Under the pieces are notes generated by a model. That model was given only the letters and a program-made list of their open reading frames with translations, searched no databases and had not been told where the DNA came from. From contig NZ_JADPRT010000001.1 of assembly GCF_015690355.1 (NCBI RefSeq), forward strand, positions 310,001 through 374,000: 64,000 bases of DNA. The letters are read 5' to 3'. Numbering within the stretch: position 1 is the first letter of the stretch; each line of letters opens with the position of its first letter. A program made the position numbers and the translations under genes. The stretch comes from Streptacidiphilus fuscans. Its GTDB lineage: Bacteria > Actinomycetota > Actinomycetes > Streptomycetales > Streptomycetaceae. This document shows, piece after piece, positions 48,091 through 56,867 of the stretch.

Positions 48091-50718
48091 GTGAGCGAGC
48101 AGTACGTGGTGGAGCTTCGCGAGGTCGACGAGGCTCAGGTCGCCGTCGTGGGTGGCAAGGGCGCACAGCTGGGCGGGCTGGCGCGGATCGACGGCGTCCG
48201 CGTGCCGGACGGCTTCTGCGTGACGACGGACGCGTTCCGGCGGGTCCTGGCGGACGCGCCGTCGGTCGGCGAGCTGCTCGACCGGTTGGCGCAGGTCAAC
48301 TCGGCGGATCCGGAGGCGATTAGCGCGCTCAGCGCGGAGATCCGCCGGAGCATCGAAGGCGCGGCCGTCCCTGCCGAGATCGCGGCGGCGATCACCGGCG
48401 CGCTCGCCCGGCACGGCGAGGACGCCGCCTACGCCGTCCGGTCGAGCGCGACGGCGGAGGACCTGCCGACGGCGTCGTTCGCCGGACAGCAGGACACCTA
48501 CCTCAACGTGGTCGGTCCGGCGGAGGTCCTCGGGCATGTCAGCCGGTGCTGGGCCTCGCTCTTCACCGAGCGGGCCGTGACCTACCGTCAGCGGAACGGC
48601 ATCGACCACCGCACGGTGCACATGGCCGTGGTGGTGCAGCGGATGGTCGTCCCGGACGCGTCCGGCATCCTGTTCACGGCCGACCCCGTCACGGGCGACC
48701 GGAGGCTCGCCACCGTGGACGCCGGCTTCGGCCTCGGCGAGGCCCTGGTCTCGGGCCTGGTGAACCCGGACGTCTTCGCGGTGCGCGACGACGAGGTCGT
48801 CGCCAGGACGATCGCCGCCAAGCAGCGTGCCGTCCTGGCGGTGCCGGGCGGCGGCACGCAGGAGGTCGCGATCGAGGAGCGGCGGCAGGAGCAGCCCGCG
48901 CTGACGGACGGTCAGGCCGTGGAACTCGTCCGGCTCGGCCGGCGGATCGAGGCGCACTTCGGCCGTCCGCAGGACATCGAGTGGTGCCTGGTCGACGACG
49001 GCTTCCGGATCGTCCAGAGCCGGCCGATCACCACGCTGTTCCCCATCCCCGAGGCCGACGACCAGGCGAACCACGTCTACGTCTCCGTGGGCCACGGGCA
49101 GATGATGACGGACCCCATGAAGCCGCTCGGGTACTCCATGTGGCAGTTGACGGCCATGGTGCCGATGCACGAGGCGGGAGGGAGGCTCTTCGTCGACGTC
49201 ACCGCACGGCTGGCCGCTCCGGCGAGTCGTGCCGCGCTCCTGGACGTGATGGGCAAGGGCGATCCGCTGATCAGGGACGCGCTCGAAACCGTCCTCGCCC
49301 GCCAGGACTTCGTCCCGCTGGTCGAGGACACCCCTGCCGCCGGGCCGCAGGCCGGAGCGGCGCGGGCGCGCGCTGCGTCCGCGCCGATCGAGACCGATCC
49401 GGGGATCGTCAAAGGGCTGATCCAGCGCAGTCGGGAATCCGTCGCCGCCCTGGCGCGGGACATCAGGACCAAGAGCGGAGCGGCGCTGTTCGACTTCCTC
49501 GAGGAGGCCTTCGCGGAGCACAAGCGGGTGCTCGCCGATCCGCTGAGCATCAAGGCGATCATGGCCGGGATGGAGGCCACCTGGTGGCTCAACGACAACC
49601 TGCAGGAGTGGCTGGGCGAGAAGAACGCCGCTGACACGCTCACGCTGTCCGCGCCGGGCAACGTCACCTCGGAGATGGGGCTGGCCCTGCTCGACGTCGC
49701 GGACGTGATCCGCCCGCTGCCGGAGGTACGGGCGTTTCTCCAGGACGTCCAGGAGAAGGGGCTCCGGGACGAGGACTTCCTGGACGAGTTGGCGAAGCGC
49801 GAGGGAGGCATCGAGGCCCGCGCCGCCATCGAGGTCTACCTCGACCTCTACGGGATGCGCTGCGTCGGCGAGATCGACATCACCAGGCCGCGCTGGAGTG
49901 AACGCCCCACCACGCTCGTGCCCGTGATCCTCGACAACATCAGGAACTTCGGCCCGGACGCCGCCGAGCGACGCTTCGAGGAGGGGCGGGAGAAGGCGCA
50001 GCAGAAGGAAGCTGACGTACTGTCACGTCTGCGGCTGCTGCCCGAAGGGGACAGCAAGGCCGACGAGACCCAGCGGATGATCGAGCGGGTCAGGACCTTC
50101 ATCGGCTACCGGGAGTACCCGAAGTACGGCATCATCAGCCGCTACTTCGTCTACAAGCAGGCCCTGTTGGCGGAGGCCGACCGTCTGGTGCAGGCGGGCG
50201 TCCTCGCCGGGCGCGAGGACGTCTTCTTTCTGACGTTCCAGGAGTTCCGCGACGTCGTGCGCACCGGGCAGGTCGACGAACAGCTGCTGCGGCAGCGCAG
50301 GGACGCGTTCCGCGCGTACCACGCACTCACCCCGCCGCGCGTGCTCACCTCGGACGGCGAGGCGCTGACCGGGGCGTACCGGCGCGAGGGGATCCCGGCT
50401 GACGCCCTGCCCGGCGTGGCGGTCTCCGCCGGGACCGTCGAGGGGAGGGCCCGGGTCGTCCTGGACATGGCCGACGCAGACCTCGAAGCCGGCGACATCC
50501 TGGTCACGCCCTTCACCGACCCGAGTTGGTCACCGCTGTTCGTCGGCATCGCGGGCCTGGTGACGGAGGTGGGCGGCCTGATGACCCACGGCGCGGTGAT
50601 CGCCCGTGAGTACGGACTGCCCGCCGTCGTGGGCGTGGAGCGGGCCACCCGGCTGATCCGGGACGGGCAGCGGATCCGGGTGCACGGCAGCGAGGGGTAC
50701 GTCGAGCTGCTGTCCTGA
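48091..50718 (+). CDS. rph: Rifamycin-inactivating phosphotransferase
   Basis: An 875-residue PEP-synthase-like enzyme that phosphorylates rifamycins using ATP. Domain order: ATP-grasp-like domain about 1-320 (VVGGKGAQLGGLARI, YAVRSSATAEDLPTASFAGQ, GILFTADPVTGDR, IVQSRPITTLF), drug-binding domain about 330-750, and a swivelling phospho-His domain about 770-875 with the catalytic His near residue 833 (GGLMTHGAVIAREYGLPAVV). The GTG start has GGAGAGG 7 nt upstream. Length and order match characterised Rph enzymes. It is preceded by a marC-like gene in the same operon. A generic PEP-utilising enzyme is the alternative but less likely. Confidence 0.9.
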   Translation: MSEQYVVELREVDEAQVAVVGGKGAQLGGLARIDGVRVPDGFCVTTDAFRRVLADAPSVGELLDRLAQVNSADPEAISALSAEIRRSIEGAAVPAEIAAAITGALARHGEDAAYAVRSSATAEDLPTASFAGQQDTYLNVVGPAEVLGHVSRCWASLFTERAVTYRQRNGIDHRTVHMAVVVQRMVVPDASGILFTADPVTGDRRLATVDAGFGLGEALVSGLVNPDVFAVRDDEVVARTIAAKQRAVLAVPGGGTQEVAIEERRQEQPALTDGQAVELVRLGRRIEAHFGRPQDIEWCLVDDGFRIVQSRPITTLFPIPEADDQANHVYVSVGHGQMMTDPMKPLGYSMWQLTAMVPMHEAGGRLFVDVTARLAAPASRAALLDVMGKGDPLIRDALETVLARQDFVPLVEDTPAAGPQAGAARARAASAPIETDPGIVKGLIQRSRESVAALARDIRTKSGAALFDFLEEAFAEHKRVLADPLSIKAIMAGMEATWWLNDNLQEWLGEKNAADTLTLSAPGNVTSEMGLALLDVADVIRPLPEVRAFLQDVQEKGLRDEDFLDELAKREGGIEARAAIEVYLDLYGMRCVGEIDITRPRWSERPTTLVPVILDNIRNFGPDAAERRFEEGREKAQQKEADVLSRLRLLPEGDSKADETQRMIERVRTFIGYREYPKYGIISRYFVYKQALLAEADRLVQAGVLAGREDVFFLTFQEFRDVVRTGQVDEQLLRQRRDAFRAYHALTPPRVLTSDGEALTGAYRREGIPADALPGVAVSAGTVEGRARVVLDMADADLEAGDILVTPFTDPSWSPLFVGIAGLVTEVGGLMTHGAVIAREYGLPAVVGVERATRLIRDGQRIRVHGSEGYVELLS

Positions 50719-50762
50719 ACCGTGTCCTGACGGATCGTCAACTCAGGTGAACTGCCCGGCTC

Positions 50763-53066
50763 CTACTCCGCGACGACGACCAGAGCCGCCTGGTCGTCGT
50801 CCGTCAGGCCGCCGGTGAAGCCGTCGACGGCGTCGGTGAGGGCGTCGAGAATCCGCCGCGCGTCCGCGGCTCCGGCGGTCGGACGCAGGGCGGAGACGAG
50901 ACGCTCCTCGCCGAAGAAGGTCCCGGCCGGGTCGCGGGCCTCCAGGATGCCGTCGGTCACCAGGACCAGGTGGTCCCCGCTGCGCAGGGTGAACGACTCC
51001 ATGACCAGTTCGGGCTCCGGCGATACGCCGAGGAGTTCCCCGCTCGGGCTGGGCGCGTAGACGGTTCCGTCGGCCCGGTGCAGCACGGGAGGCGGGTGCC
51101 CGGCCCGGACCATGCTCACGGCGACCCCGGCGGGCTCCCCGTGCACGCCGTGCTCCCGGCGCAGTTCGGCGTAGATCAGCGTCACGAAGCTCTCGTCGCT
51201 GTCCGGCCGGGCCAGCAGGGCGGCGTTGACCGCGTCCGCGACCGCGCCCGGGGTCGGCAGCAGCGGAGCGACGGCGCGGGCGGTGTTGCGGACCAGCGCG
51301 GTCGTGGTCGCCGCATGGGCCCCGCGCCCGCACACGTCCCCGATGACCAGCCCCCAGCGGTCCCCGGGCAGCGGGAAGATGTCGTAGAAGTCGCCGCCGA
51401 TGTCCAGGCCCTCGCCTGCCGGGCGGTAGGAGGCGGCCAGCCGTACTCCCGGGACGTCCGGCAGCGCCGCGAGCAGCAGCCCGGCCTGGAGGTCGTGGGC
51501 CAGCCGGGCGCGCTGGGCGTGTTGGCGGGTGGTCTCGGCCCCGGCCGCGGCGGTGCGGGCGAGTTCCTCGGCGAGGACGATGGTGCGCGGGCCCAGCGGC
51601 CGGTCGGCGGTCGCGACCACGGTCAGCGCGCCGAAGGTGTGTCCGCGCGCGGTCAGCGGCACGCAGATCCGGCCGGTGATGTCGAGCCCGAGCTCCCGCC
51701 ACCCGGCGCCGGGCGCTGCCCGGCTCACCTCGGTGCGTCCGGTCGCCAGCACGCGCCCGACCGGGCCGTCCTCGGTGTGCGCCGACGCGTGGGCCGACGA
51801 ACGGTCCGACGCGCCGTCCGAGGCGTGCGCCGACGCCCCGGCTGCGAGCAGCGCCGCGGCCCGATCGGGCAGCCCCGCAGCGAGCGCGACGGCCACGCGG
51901 CGGACCCGGCCGTCCTCCAGCACGTCGATCACGCAGACCGGACCCAGCGTCGGGACGGCCAACTGCGCCAGCCGCTGCAGGTTCTGCGGATAACGGGCCT
52001 CCTCGCTGACCGCCGTGCTGGTCCGCAGGACGAACTCCAGGTCGGAGCTGAGCGTGTGCTCGCGCTCGTGCGCCCGGTGGCGGGCGATCTCGGTGCGGTG
52101 GCGCTCGATGGCCAGCGCAGCGGTGCGGGTGAAGACGATGCTGAGGTCGAGATCCTCCTCGCGCAGCGGCCTCGGGGTGCGGTGGTACATGGCGAAGGTG
52201 CCGAGCAGCTCGCCCGTGCTGGACATGACCGGGGACGACCAGCAGGCCGCGAGCCCCGCCTGGCCGGCCAGCTCCCGGTAGTCGGTCCAGAGCGGATCCG
52301 TGGCGATCTCGTTGACCACGACCATCTCGCGGCGGTACGCGGCGGTGCCGCAGGAGCCCTCGCGCGGTCCGATCTCGCAGCCGTCGATGGCCTCGTTGTA
52401 GAAGTCCGGCAGGCTCGGGGCCGCGCCGTGCAGCAGCCGGGTGCCGCTCTCGTCGAGGAGCAGCACCGAGCTGAGCACGTGCGGTGAAAGCTTCTCGATG
52501 GCCCGGCACATGCCGTCCAGCACCTCCGCCAGCGGCGCGTCGCGCGCGATCTGCTCCAGCAGCGCCTGCTGCTCGGCGGCCAGCTTGTGGGCGGCGCGCT
52601 GCCGGGTGACGTCCACGCCGAGGAAGGCGATGCCCTGGACCCGTCCGTCCTGGTCCCGCCGCGGTTCGAGGCTGATGTCGAAGTACCGCAGCCGACCCGC
52701 GCCGACCGATCCCAGCAGCACGGCGACGTTGGAGGTGACGATCGGCCGACCCTGGAGGTAGACCGAGTCGAGCAGGGACAGCAGGCCCTGGGGCACCAGC
52801 TCGGGCACGGCGTCCCCGACCGGCCGACCGAGCATCTCCCGGCCCAGCGCGTCCCGGCCCCGCTCGCCGCCGACGGTCTCGAAGAACGCCTGGTTCGCCC
52901 CCTGGAGCAGGTGGTCAGGGCCGCTGAGCGCGGCGAAGACGACCGGGGCGCGCGCGAACATCCCGGGCAGCGGGTCGGCCCCGGCCTCGGCCCCGGCCAC
53001 GCCGACGCCGGACCGCCACTCCGCCTCTGCTCCCTCGTCCGCGCGATCTCGGCTCCCGGGCTCCAT
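50763..53066 (-). CDS. PP2C/SpoIIE-type serine phosphatase with PAS and GAF domains
   Basis: A 767-residue soluble signalling phosphatase. PAS-like domain about 38-155 (GANQAFFETVGG), GAF domain about 165-320 (GSCGTAAYRREMVVVNEIA), second GAF-like region about 360-525, SpoIIE/PP2C domain about 545-765 with the metal-binding motifs GGDFYDIF, IGDVCGRG, LVTDGILEA and DDQAAL. Such proteins dephosphorylate anti-sigma antagonists in Streptomyces stress circuits. A Ser/His/Ala-rich linker (SAHASDGASDRSSAHASAHT) interrupts the second GAF. The start ATG has a weak ribosome site. It converges on rph with a 44-bp gap. Confidence 0.9.
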   Translation of the reverse strand: MEPGSRDRADEGAEAEWRSGVGVAGAEAGADPLPGMFARAPVVFAALSGPDHLLQGANQAFFETVGGERGRDALGREMLGRPVGDAVPELVPQGLLSLLDSVYLQGRPIVTSNVAVLLGSVGAGRLRYFDISLEPRRDQDGRVQGIAFLGVDVTRQRAAHKLAAEQQALLEQIARDAPLAEVLDGMCRAIEKLSPHVLSSVLLLDESGTRLLHGAAPSLPDFYNEAIDGCEIGPREGSCGTAAYRREMVVVNEIATDPLWTDYRELAGQAGLAACWSSPVMSSTGELLGTFAMYHRTPRPLREEDLDLSIVFTRTAALAIERHRTEIARHRAHEREHTLSSDLEFVLRTSTAVSEEARYPQNLQRLAQLAVPTLGPVCVIDVLEDGRVRRVAVALAAGLPDRAAALLAAGASAHASDGASDRSSAHASAHTEDGPVGRVLATGRTEVSRAAPGAGWRELGLDITGRICVPLTARGHTFGALTVVATADRPLGPRTIVLAEELARTAAAGAETTRQHAQRARLAHDLQAGLLLAALPDVPGVRLAASYRPAGEGLDIGGDFYDIFPLPGDRWGLVIGDVCGRGAHAATTTALVRNTARAVAPLLPTPGAVADAVNAALLARPDSDESFVTLIYAELRREHGVHGEPAGVAVSMVRAGHPPPVLHRADGTVYAPSPSGELLGVSPEPELVMESFTLRSGDHLVLVTDGILEARDPAGTFFGEERLVSALRPTAGAADARRILDALTDAVDGFTGGLTDDDQAALVVVAE

Positions 53067-53122
53067 GAGATCAGCCTGACCCCGCCCCCACGGGTGAACA
53101 ACTCGGCGAGGCCTTGCAGTCG

Positions 53123-53653
53123 CTAAGCCGGGAGCCGGATGCCCAGCCACTGTTCCGCGCCGTACGCGTGGTAGAGCTCGACCTGGGTGAACCCCAGCTT
53201 CGCCGCGAGGCGGAGGGACCGGGTGTTGGCGGTCTGGGTGCGCAGCACCACCGGCTCGCCGGGACGGGCGTCGGCGTGCCAGCGGAGCGCTGCCGCGCAG
53301 GCCTCGGCGGCGTACCCGTGCCCCCACGCCTGCGGCAGGAACAGGTAGCCGAGCTCGGCCGCCTCCGGGCGGACGTGGTTCGCATGCTCGCCGTGGCGCC
53401 GGTTGAGCTCGACGGTGCCGATCGTCGCGCCGTCGCTCTCGATCACGAACAGGCCGGGGCGCCGCTCGGGCGTCTCGGCAACGCTGCGTTCGAGCTGCTC
53501 ACGCGGCTGAGGACCGCCGAGGTAGGCGTTCACCTCCGCCGAGGCCAGCAGCTCGACGACCGCCGCACGGTCCCGCGCCTCGGACTGGCGCAGCACGAGC
53601 CGCTCGGTCGTGATCGGAGCGGGCGGCCAGGGGACAGTTCCAAGATCGGTCAT
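53123..53653 (-). CDS. GNAT-family acetyltransferase (RimJ/RimL-like)
   Basis: A 176-residue GNAT of the Acetyltransf_3 type: ITTERLVLRQSEARD at the start, then LGYLFLPQAWGHGYAAEA as the acetyl-CoA binding loop and NTRSLRLAAKLGF near the end. These enzymes acetylate N-terminal or small amines. The start ATG 53653 follows TAGGTT closely, so the transcript may be nearly leaderless. It lies upstream of the SpoIIE-type phosphatase gene on the same strand (56-bp gap). Confidence 0.9.
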   Translation of the reverse strand: MTDLGTVPWPPAPITTERLVLRQSEARDRAAVVELLASAEVNAYLGGPQPREQLERSVAETPERRPGLFVIESDGATIGTVELNRRHGEHANHVRPEAAELGYLFLPQAWGHGYAAEACAAALRWHADARPGEPVVLRTQTANTRSLRLAAKLGFTQVELYHAYGAEQWLGIRLPA

Positions 53654-53805
53654 GATCGGGAACCTATCGTTCCCGCACGACCCGAGTGAAGGAATCTCCG
53701 TGGGGCGCGATCTGTTCAACTCTGCACAACTGGCCGGGTCGAGGCGGATCATGGACGCTGGAGTCGGGGGGTGAGCCCGGCGCGAGAGGAAGGCGGCGGT
53801 CGGAC

Positions 53806-54825
53806 ATGGGAGTCCTGCCAGCGGATCCGGATGACAGCCTGCCGGACGGCGCGCGCCGCCGGTCCTCCAGGCCGCGGCGCGGCCTGGTGCTGGGGGCCGG
53901 GGGAAGTCTGGGCGCGGCCTGGACGATCGGGGCGCTGTGCGCGCTGGAGGAGGCGTCCGGGTGGGATCCCCGCGAGGCGGACGTCATCGTGGGCACCTCG
54001 GCGGGTTCACTGGTCAGCTCGATGCTCGCGATCGGCGTCACCGCCGCCGACCTGCGTGACCACCAGCGCGGCATCGTGCCGACCACAGGAGGCATGCAGG
54101 GGGTCGAGGTCGACTACGACACCTGGGTCGGCGGCGCGCTGCCCCGCATTCCCCGGCCCGGGGTCGGGTCGCTGCGGCTGCTGCGCGACCTGGTCGGGCA
54201 TCCGCACCGGATGCCGTTCGCCACGATCCTGGCCGCCGCCGCGCCGACCGGACGGGGCAGCCTGAGCGGCGTGCGGGACCTGTACCACCAGATGCAGATG
54301 GACGACCGCTGGCCGGACAACCCGGCGCTCCGGGTGGTCTCGGTCGATCTGGACACCGGGATGCGCGTGCAGTTCGGGACCCCGGAGGCGCCGGCCGCCG
54401 ACCTCGCCTCCGCCGTGACCGCCTCCTGCGCGCTGCCCGCGTGGTTCGAGCCGGTGCGTATCGACGGACGCCGCTATGTGGACGGCTGTGCCTGGTCGGA
54501 CACCAACCTGGACCTGCTGGCGGGCGAGGGGCTGGACGAGGTCTACGTCCTCGCGCCCACCTGCGCCCGCGAGACCGACCATCCACGCGGCGTCGCCACC
54601 CGGCTGGAACGCCGGCTGCGCCGCGGCTCCACCTCCCGGCTGCTGCGCGAGGCCCGGCAGGTGCGGTCAATGGGCACGCGGGTGCACGTCCTGGTGCCCG
54701 GGCCGGACGACCTGGTCGCGATGGGTGCGAACCTGATGGCTCCGCAGCACCGGCTCACGGTGCTGGAGACCTCGTTGCGGACGACCAAGGCCTTTCTGCA
54801 GACTCCGCAGACTCAGCTGGGCTGA
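53806..54825 (+). CDS. Patatin-like phospholipase
   Basis: A 339-residue patatin-family serine hydrolase. The oxyanion loop is LGAGGSLGAAWTIG, the nucleophile elbow VGTSAGSLV (GxSxG), and the dyad Asp is in YVDGCAWSDTNLD. It probably hydrolyses membrane lipid acyl esters. The ATG at 53806 lies at the end of a purine-rich GAGAGGAAGGCGG stretch. Its 3' end overlaps the 3' end of the convergent pspA-like gene by 13 bp. Confidence 0.88.
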   Translation: MGVLPADPDDSLPDGARRRSSRPRRGLVLGAGGSLGAAWTIGALCALEEASGWDPREADVIVGTSAGSLVSSMLAIGVTAADLRDHQRGIVPTTGGMQGVEVDYDTWVGGALPRIPRPGVGSLRLLRDLVGHPHRMPFATILAAAAPTGRGSLSGVRDLYHQMQMDDRWPDNPALRVVSVDLDTGMRVQFGTPEAPAADLASAVTASCALPAWFEPVRIDGRRYVDGCAWSDTNLDLLAGEGLDEVYVLAPTCARETDHPRGVATRLERRLRRGSTSRLLREARQVRSMGTRVHVLVPGPDDLVAMGANLMAPQHRLTVLETSLRTTKAFLQTPQTQLG

Positions 54826-55655
54826 TCCGGCTTCGCCTCGGGCTCGCCTGGCTTGGCGGGCTGGGCGTCCTGCTCGTCCTGCTCGTCCTTCGCTGGGGCG
54901 GGCTCCGTGACGGACTCCGGGGCGGCCTCCAGGGAGGGCGTGGCGCTCTTGCCCGCGGTGAGTTCGGCTTTCATGGCGGCCAGTTCGGCCTCCACCTCGC
55001 CGCCCGCCGTGAGGGCGTCGAGCTGGTCGCGCAGGTCGTCGTGGGCGACGGGGGAGGCCGGGTCCTCCAGTGCGCCGGAGGCCATCAGCTCGTCCAGCGC
55101 CCCCGCCCGCGCCTGGAGTTGTTCCGTCTTGTCCTGGGCGCGCTGGACCGCGGAGCCGATGTCGCCCATCCCGTCGGAGATGCCGGTGGCGGCCTCGTTG
55201 ATGCTGGTCTGGGCCTCGGCCGCGGTGTAGGAGGCCTTGACCGTCTCCTTGCGGGTGCGGAACTCGTCGACCCTGGTCTCCAGTTGCCGGGAGGCCGTGG
55301 TGAGCTTCTCCTCCTCCTGCTGGAGCGCGACCAGCTGGTCCTTGAGCTCCTGGTCCTGGGCGAGGACACCGGCCCTGCGGGTCAGCGCCTCACGGGCCAG
55401 GTCCTCCCTGCCGGCGCCCAGCGCCTGCTCCGCCTGGCTCTGGAGCCGGGTGGCGGAGCCGGCGAGCTGCGTGCGCTGCATCTCGATCCGCTTGCGGCTG
55501 GTCGTGACGTCGGCGAGCCCGCGTTTGACCTTCTGGAGCATCTGGATCTGCCGCTGGTAGGCGTAGTCGAGGGTCTCGCGCGGATCCTCGGCGCGGTCGA
55601 GGGCCTTGTTCGCCTTGATCTTGAACATGTCGGTGACGCGGTGGACGAGACCCAT
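54813..55655 (-). CDS. PspA/IM30-family membrane-stress protein
   Basis: A 280-residue PspA/Vipp1 (ESCRT-III-like) protein: MGLVHRVTDMFKIKANKALD at the N terminus and a long coiled coil to about residue 215, then a Glu/Ala/Pro/Asp-rich tail of ~50 residues not found in short family members. It binds stressed membranes. ATG 55655 has GGAGG 9 nt upstream; the frame extends three codons further to a GTG that abuts that site. The 3' end overlaps the patatin gene by 13 bp, so transcripts of the two could pair. Confidence 0.92.
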   Translation of the reverse strand: MGLVHRVTDMFKIKANKALDRAEDPRETLDYAYQRQIQMLQKVKRGLADVTTSRKRIEMQRTQLAGSATRLQSQAEQALGAGREDLAREALTRRAGVLAQDQELKDQLVALQQEEEKLTTASRQLETRVDEFRTRKETVKASYTAAEAQTSINEAATGISDGMGDIGSAVQRAQDKTEQLQARAGALDELMASGALEDPASPVAHDDLRDQLDALTAGGEVEAELAAMKAELTAGKSATPSLEAAPESVTEPAPAKDEQDEQDAQPAKPGEPEAKPDQPS

Positions 55656-55769
55656 GGCCGTCACCCTCCTTCCGGGACGGCGTGCCCCTCCTGGCTTTCT
55701 GCCCGCTCACCTCCGCGCTACGCCACTCGACTCCTGGGACTGTTGTGGCGAGGTGGTCGCTGCGAGCGC

Positions 55770-55994
55770 TCAGGCGATGTAGTGCGGGGAGTGGGTCCGG
55801 GTCGCCAGCTCGATCCCGCTGTGCCGCCAGGTGACCTCGTGCCCGTCGGTCCGGAACCGCAGCCGGACGCCGCCGTCCTCGGTGATCCGGACGACGGTCG
55901 CGGTCTCCACCGCGGCCAGCGGGCCGTCGCGGTAGACCCGGACCTCGTCGCCTTGCCGAAAGTCGCCCTGTCTGAAGGGGATGGTCGTCGACAT
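55770..55994 (-). CDS. Small hypothetical protein, SH3-like
   Basis: A 74-residue protein with mostly beta-strand character (DEVRVYRDGPLAAVETATVV, then GVRLRFRTDGHEVTWRHSGI). I do not recognise it; it resembles small SH3-like or KOW-like folds. A repeated segment FRQGDFRQGDEV sits at the N terminus. The GGTGAGAG site precedes ATG 55994. It is 114 bp upstream of pspA on the same strand. Confidence 0.65.
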   Translation of the reverse strand: MSTTIPFRQGDFRQGDEVRVYRDGPLAAVETATVVRITEDGGVRLRFRTDGHEVTWRHSGIELATRTHSPHYIA

Positions 55995-56109
55995 CGCTCT
56001 CACCGTCCGTAGCAGTGTCCCCGCAAGGGGAAATGTGGGCTGGAGCACAGGGCCCACAGGTTTGGGCGGCGCACTTGAGAATGGCTGGAGCGAGCGGACC
56101 AGGCAGAAT

Positions 56110-56715
56110 TCAGAGCCAGCCGGCTTCCTGGGCGATGCGGACGGCGTCGACGCGGTTGCGGGCGTTGAGTTTGGTGACGATGTTGGTGAGGTAGTTGCGG
56201 ACGGTTCCGGAGGCCAGGTAGAGGCGGCTGGCGATCTCTTTGACGTCCTCGCCGTCGGCGGTGAGGCGGAGCACCTCGAAGTCGCGTGGGGTGAGCGGGC
56301 TGCTGCCGGCTTCGAGGGCGGCGAGGGCGAGCTTGGGTTCGATGGCGTGGCCGCCCTTGGCGACGGAGCGGATGGCGGTGGTCAGCACCGTCGGGTCGGA
56401 GTCGGTGAGCATGTAGCCGACGGCGTGGGCGGCCAGCGCGCGGCGCAGTCGGCCGGGTCCGCCGACCTCGGTGAGGATCATCGTGCGGCAGGAGGGCAGT
56501 TGGTCGTGCAGTTGCCGACAGGCGGTGATGCCGTCCATACCGGGCAGCTCGGCGTCGAGTACGGCGACGTCGGGTCTGTGTCGGTGCGCGAGCGGCAGGA
56601 TCTCCTCGCCGCGCGCGGTCTCGGCGACGACTTCCAGATCGCTCTCCAGGTTCAGAAGCGAGACCAGTGACTTCCGCAGCAGAATCATGTCCTCGGCGAT
56701 CAGGATGCTGATCAT
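56110..56715 (-). CDS. NarL/DesR-type response regulator (orphan)
   Basis: A 201-residue response regulator. Receiver: acidic pair in LIAEDMILLRKSL, phosphoacceptor Asp in VAVLDAELPGMDG. The Lys expected near residue 100 is not obvious: the stretch reads GYMLTDSDPTVL where many receivers have GYLLK, so phosphotransfer may be atypical. A LuxR-type HTH ends the protein (EDVKEIASRLYLASGTVRNY). No histidine kinase is adjacent. GGAG lies 4 nt before the ATG. An inverted repeat just upstream may be its own binding site. Confidence 0.9.
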   Translation of the reverse strand: MISILIAEDMILLRKSLVSLLNLESDLEVVAETARGEEILPLAHRHRPDVAVLDAELPGMDGITACRQLHDQLPSCRTMILTEVGGPGRLRRALAAHAVGYMLTDSDPTVLTTAIRSVAKGGHAIEPKLALAALEAGSSPLTPRDFEVLRLTADGEDVKEIASRLYLASGTVRNYLTNIVTKLNARNRVDAVRIAQEAGWL

Positions 56716-56730
56716 CGTGCTCCACCGTCT

Positions 56731-56754
56731 TTCCGTGTTGGTGCCCACACGGAA
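56731..56754. promoter_or_regulatory. Inverted repeat upstream of response regulator gene
   Basis: TTCCGTGT (56731-56738) and ACACGGAA (56747-56754) are perfect arms with 8 bp between, 15 bp before the start codon; candidate autoregulatory site or leader hairpin. Confidence 0.45.
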
Positions 56755-56830
56755 GACTGCCCTCACCTTGTTGATCTTCCGTCAGCAGACCATGAACACT
56801 CGCACACATTTCGGTCGCATTCGCGTAATG

Positions 56831-56861
56831 CAAGGTCGGTCGTGGGCGGCGGGGCTAGCGT
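56831..56861 (+). promoter_or_regulatory. Promoter-like element of methyltransferase gene
   Basis: CAAG, 21 nt, TAGCGT, ending 6 nt before the methyltransferase ATG. It would give a leaderless transcript. Confidence 0.4.
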
Positions 56862-56867
56862 GACCGG

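Noticed and set aside
50721..50745. Terminator between rph and the SpoIIE-type gene
   Set aside because: Only a 5-bp TGACG/CGTCA dyad is present, too weak to call.
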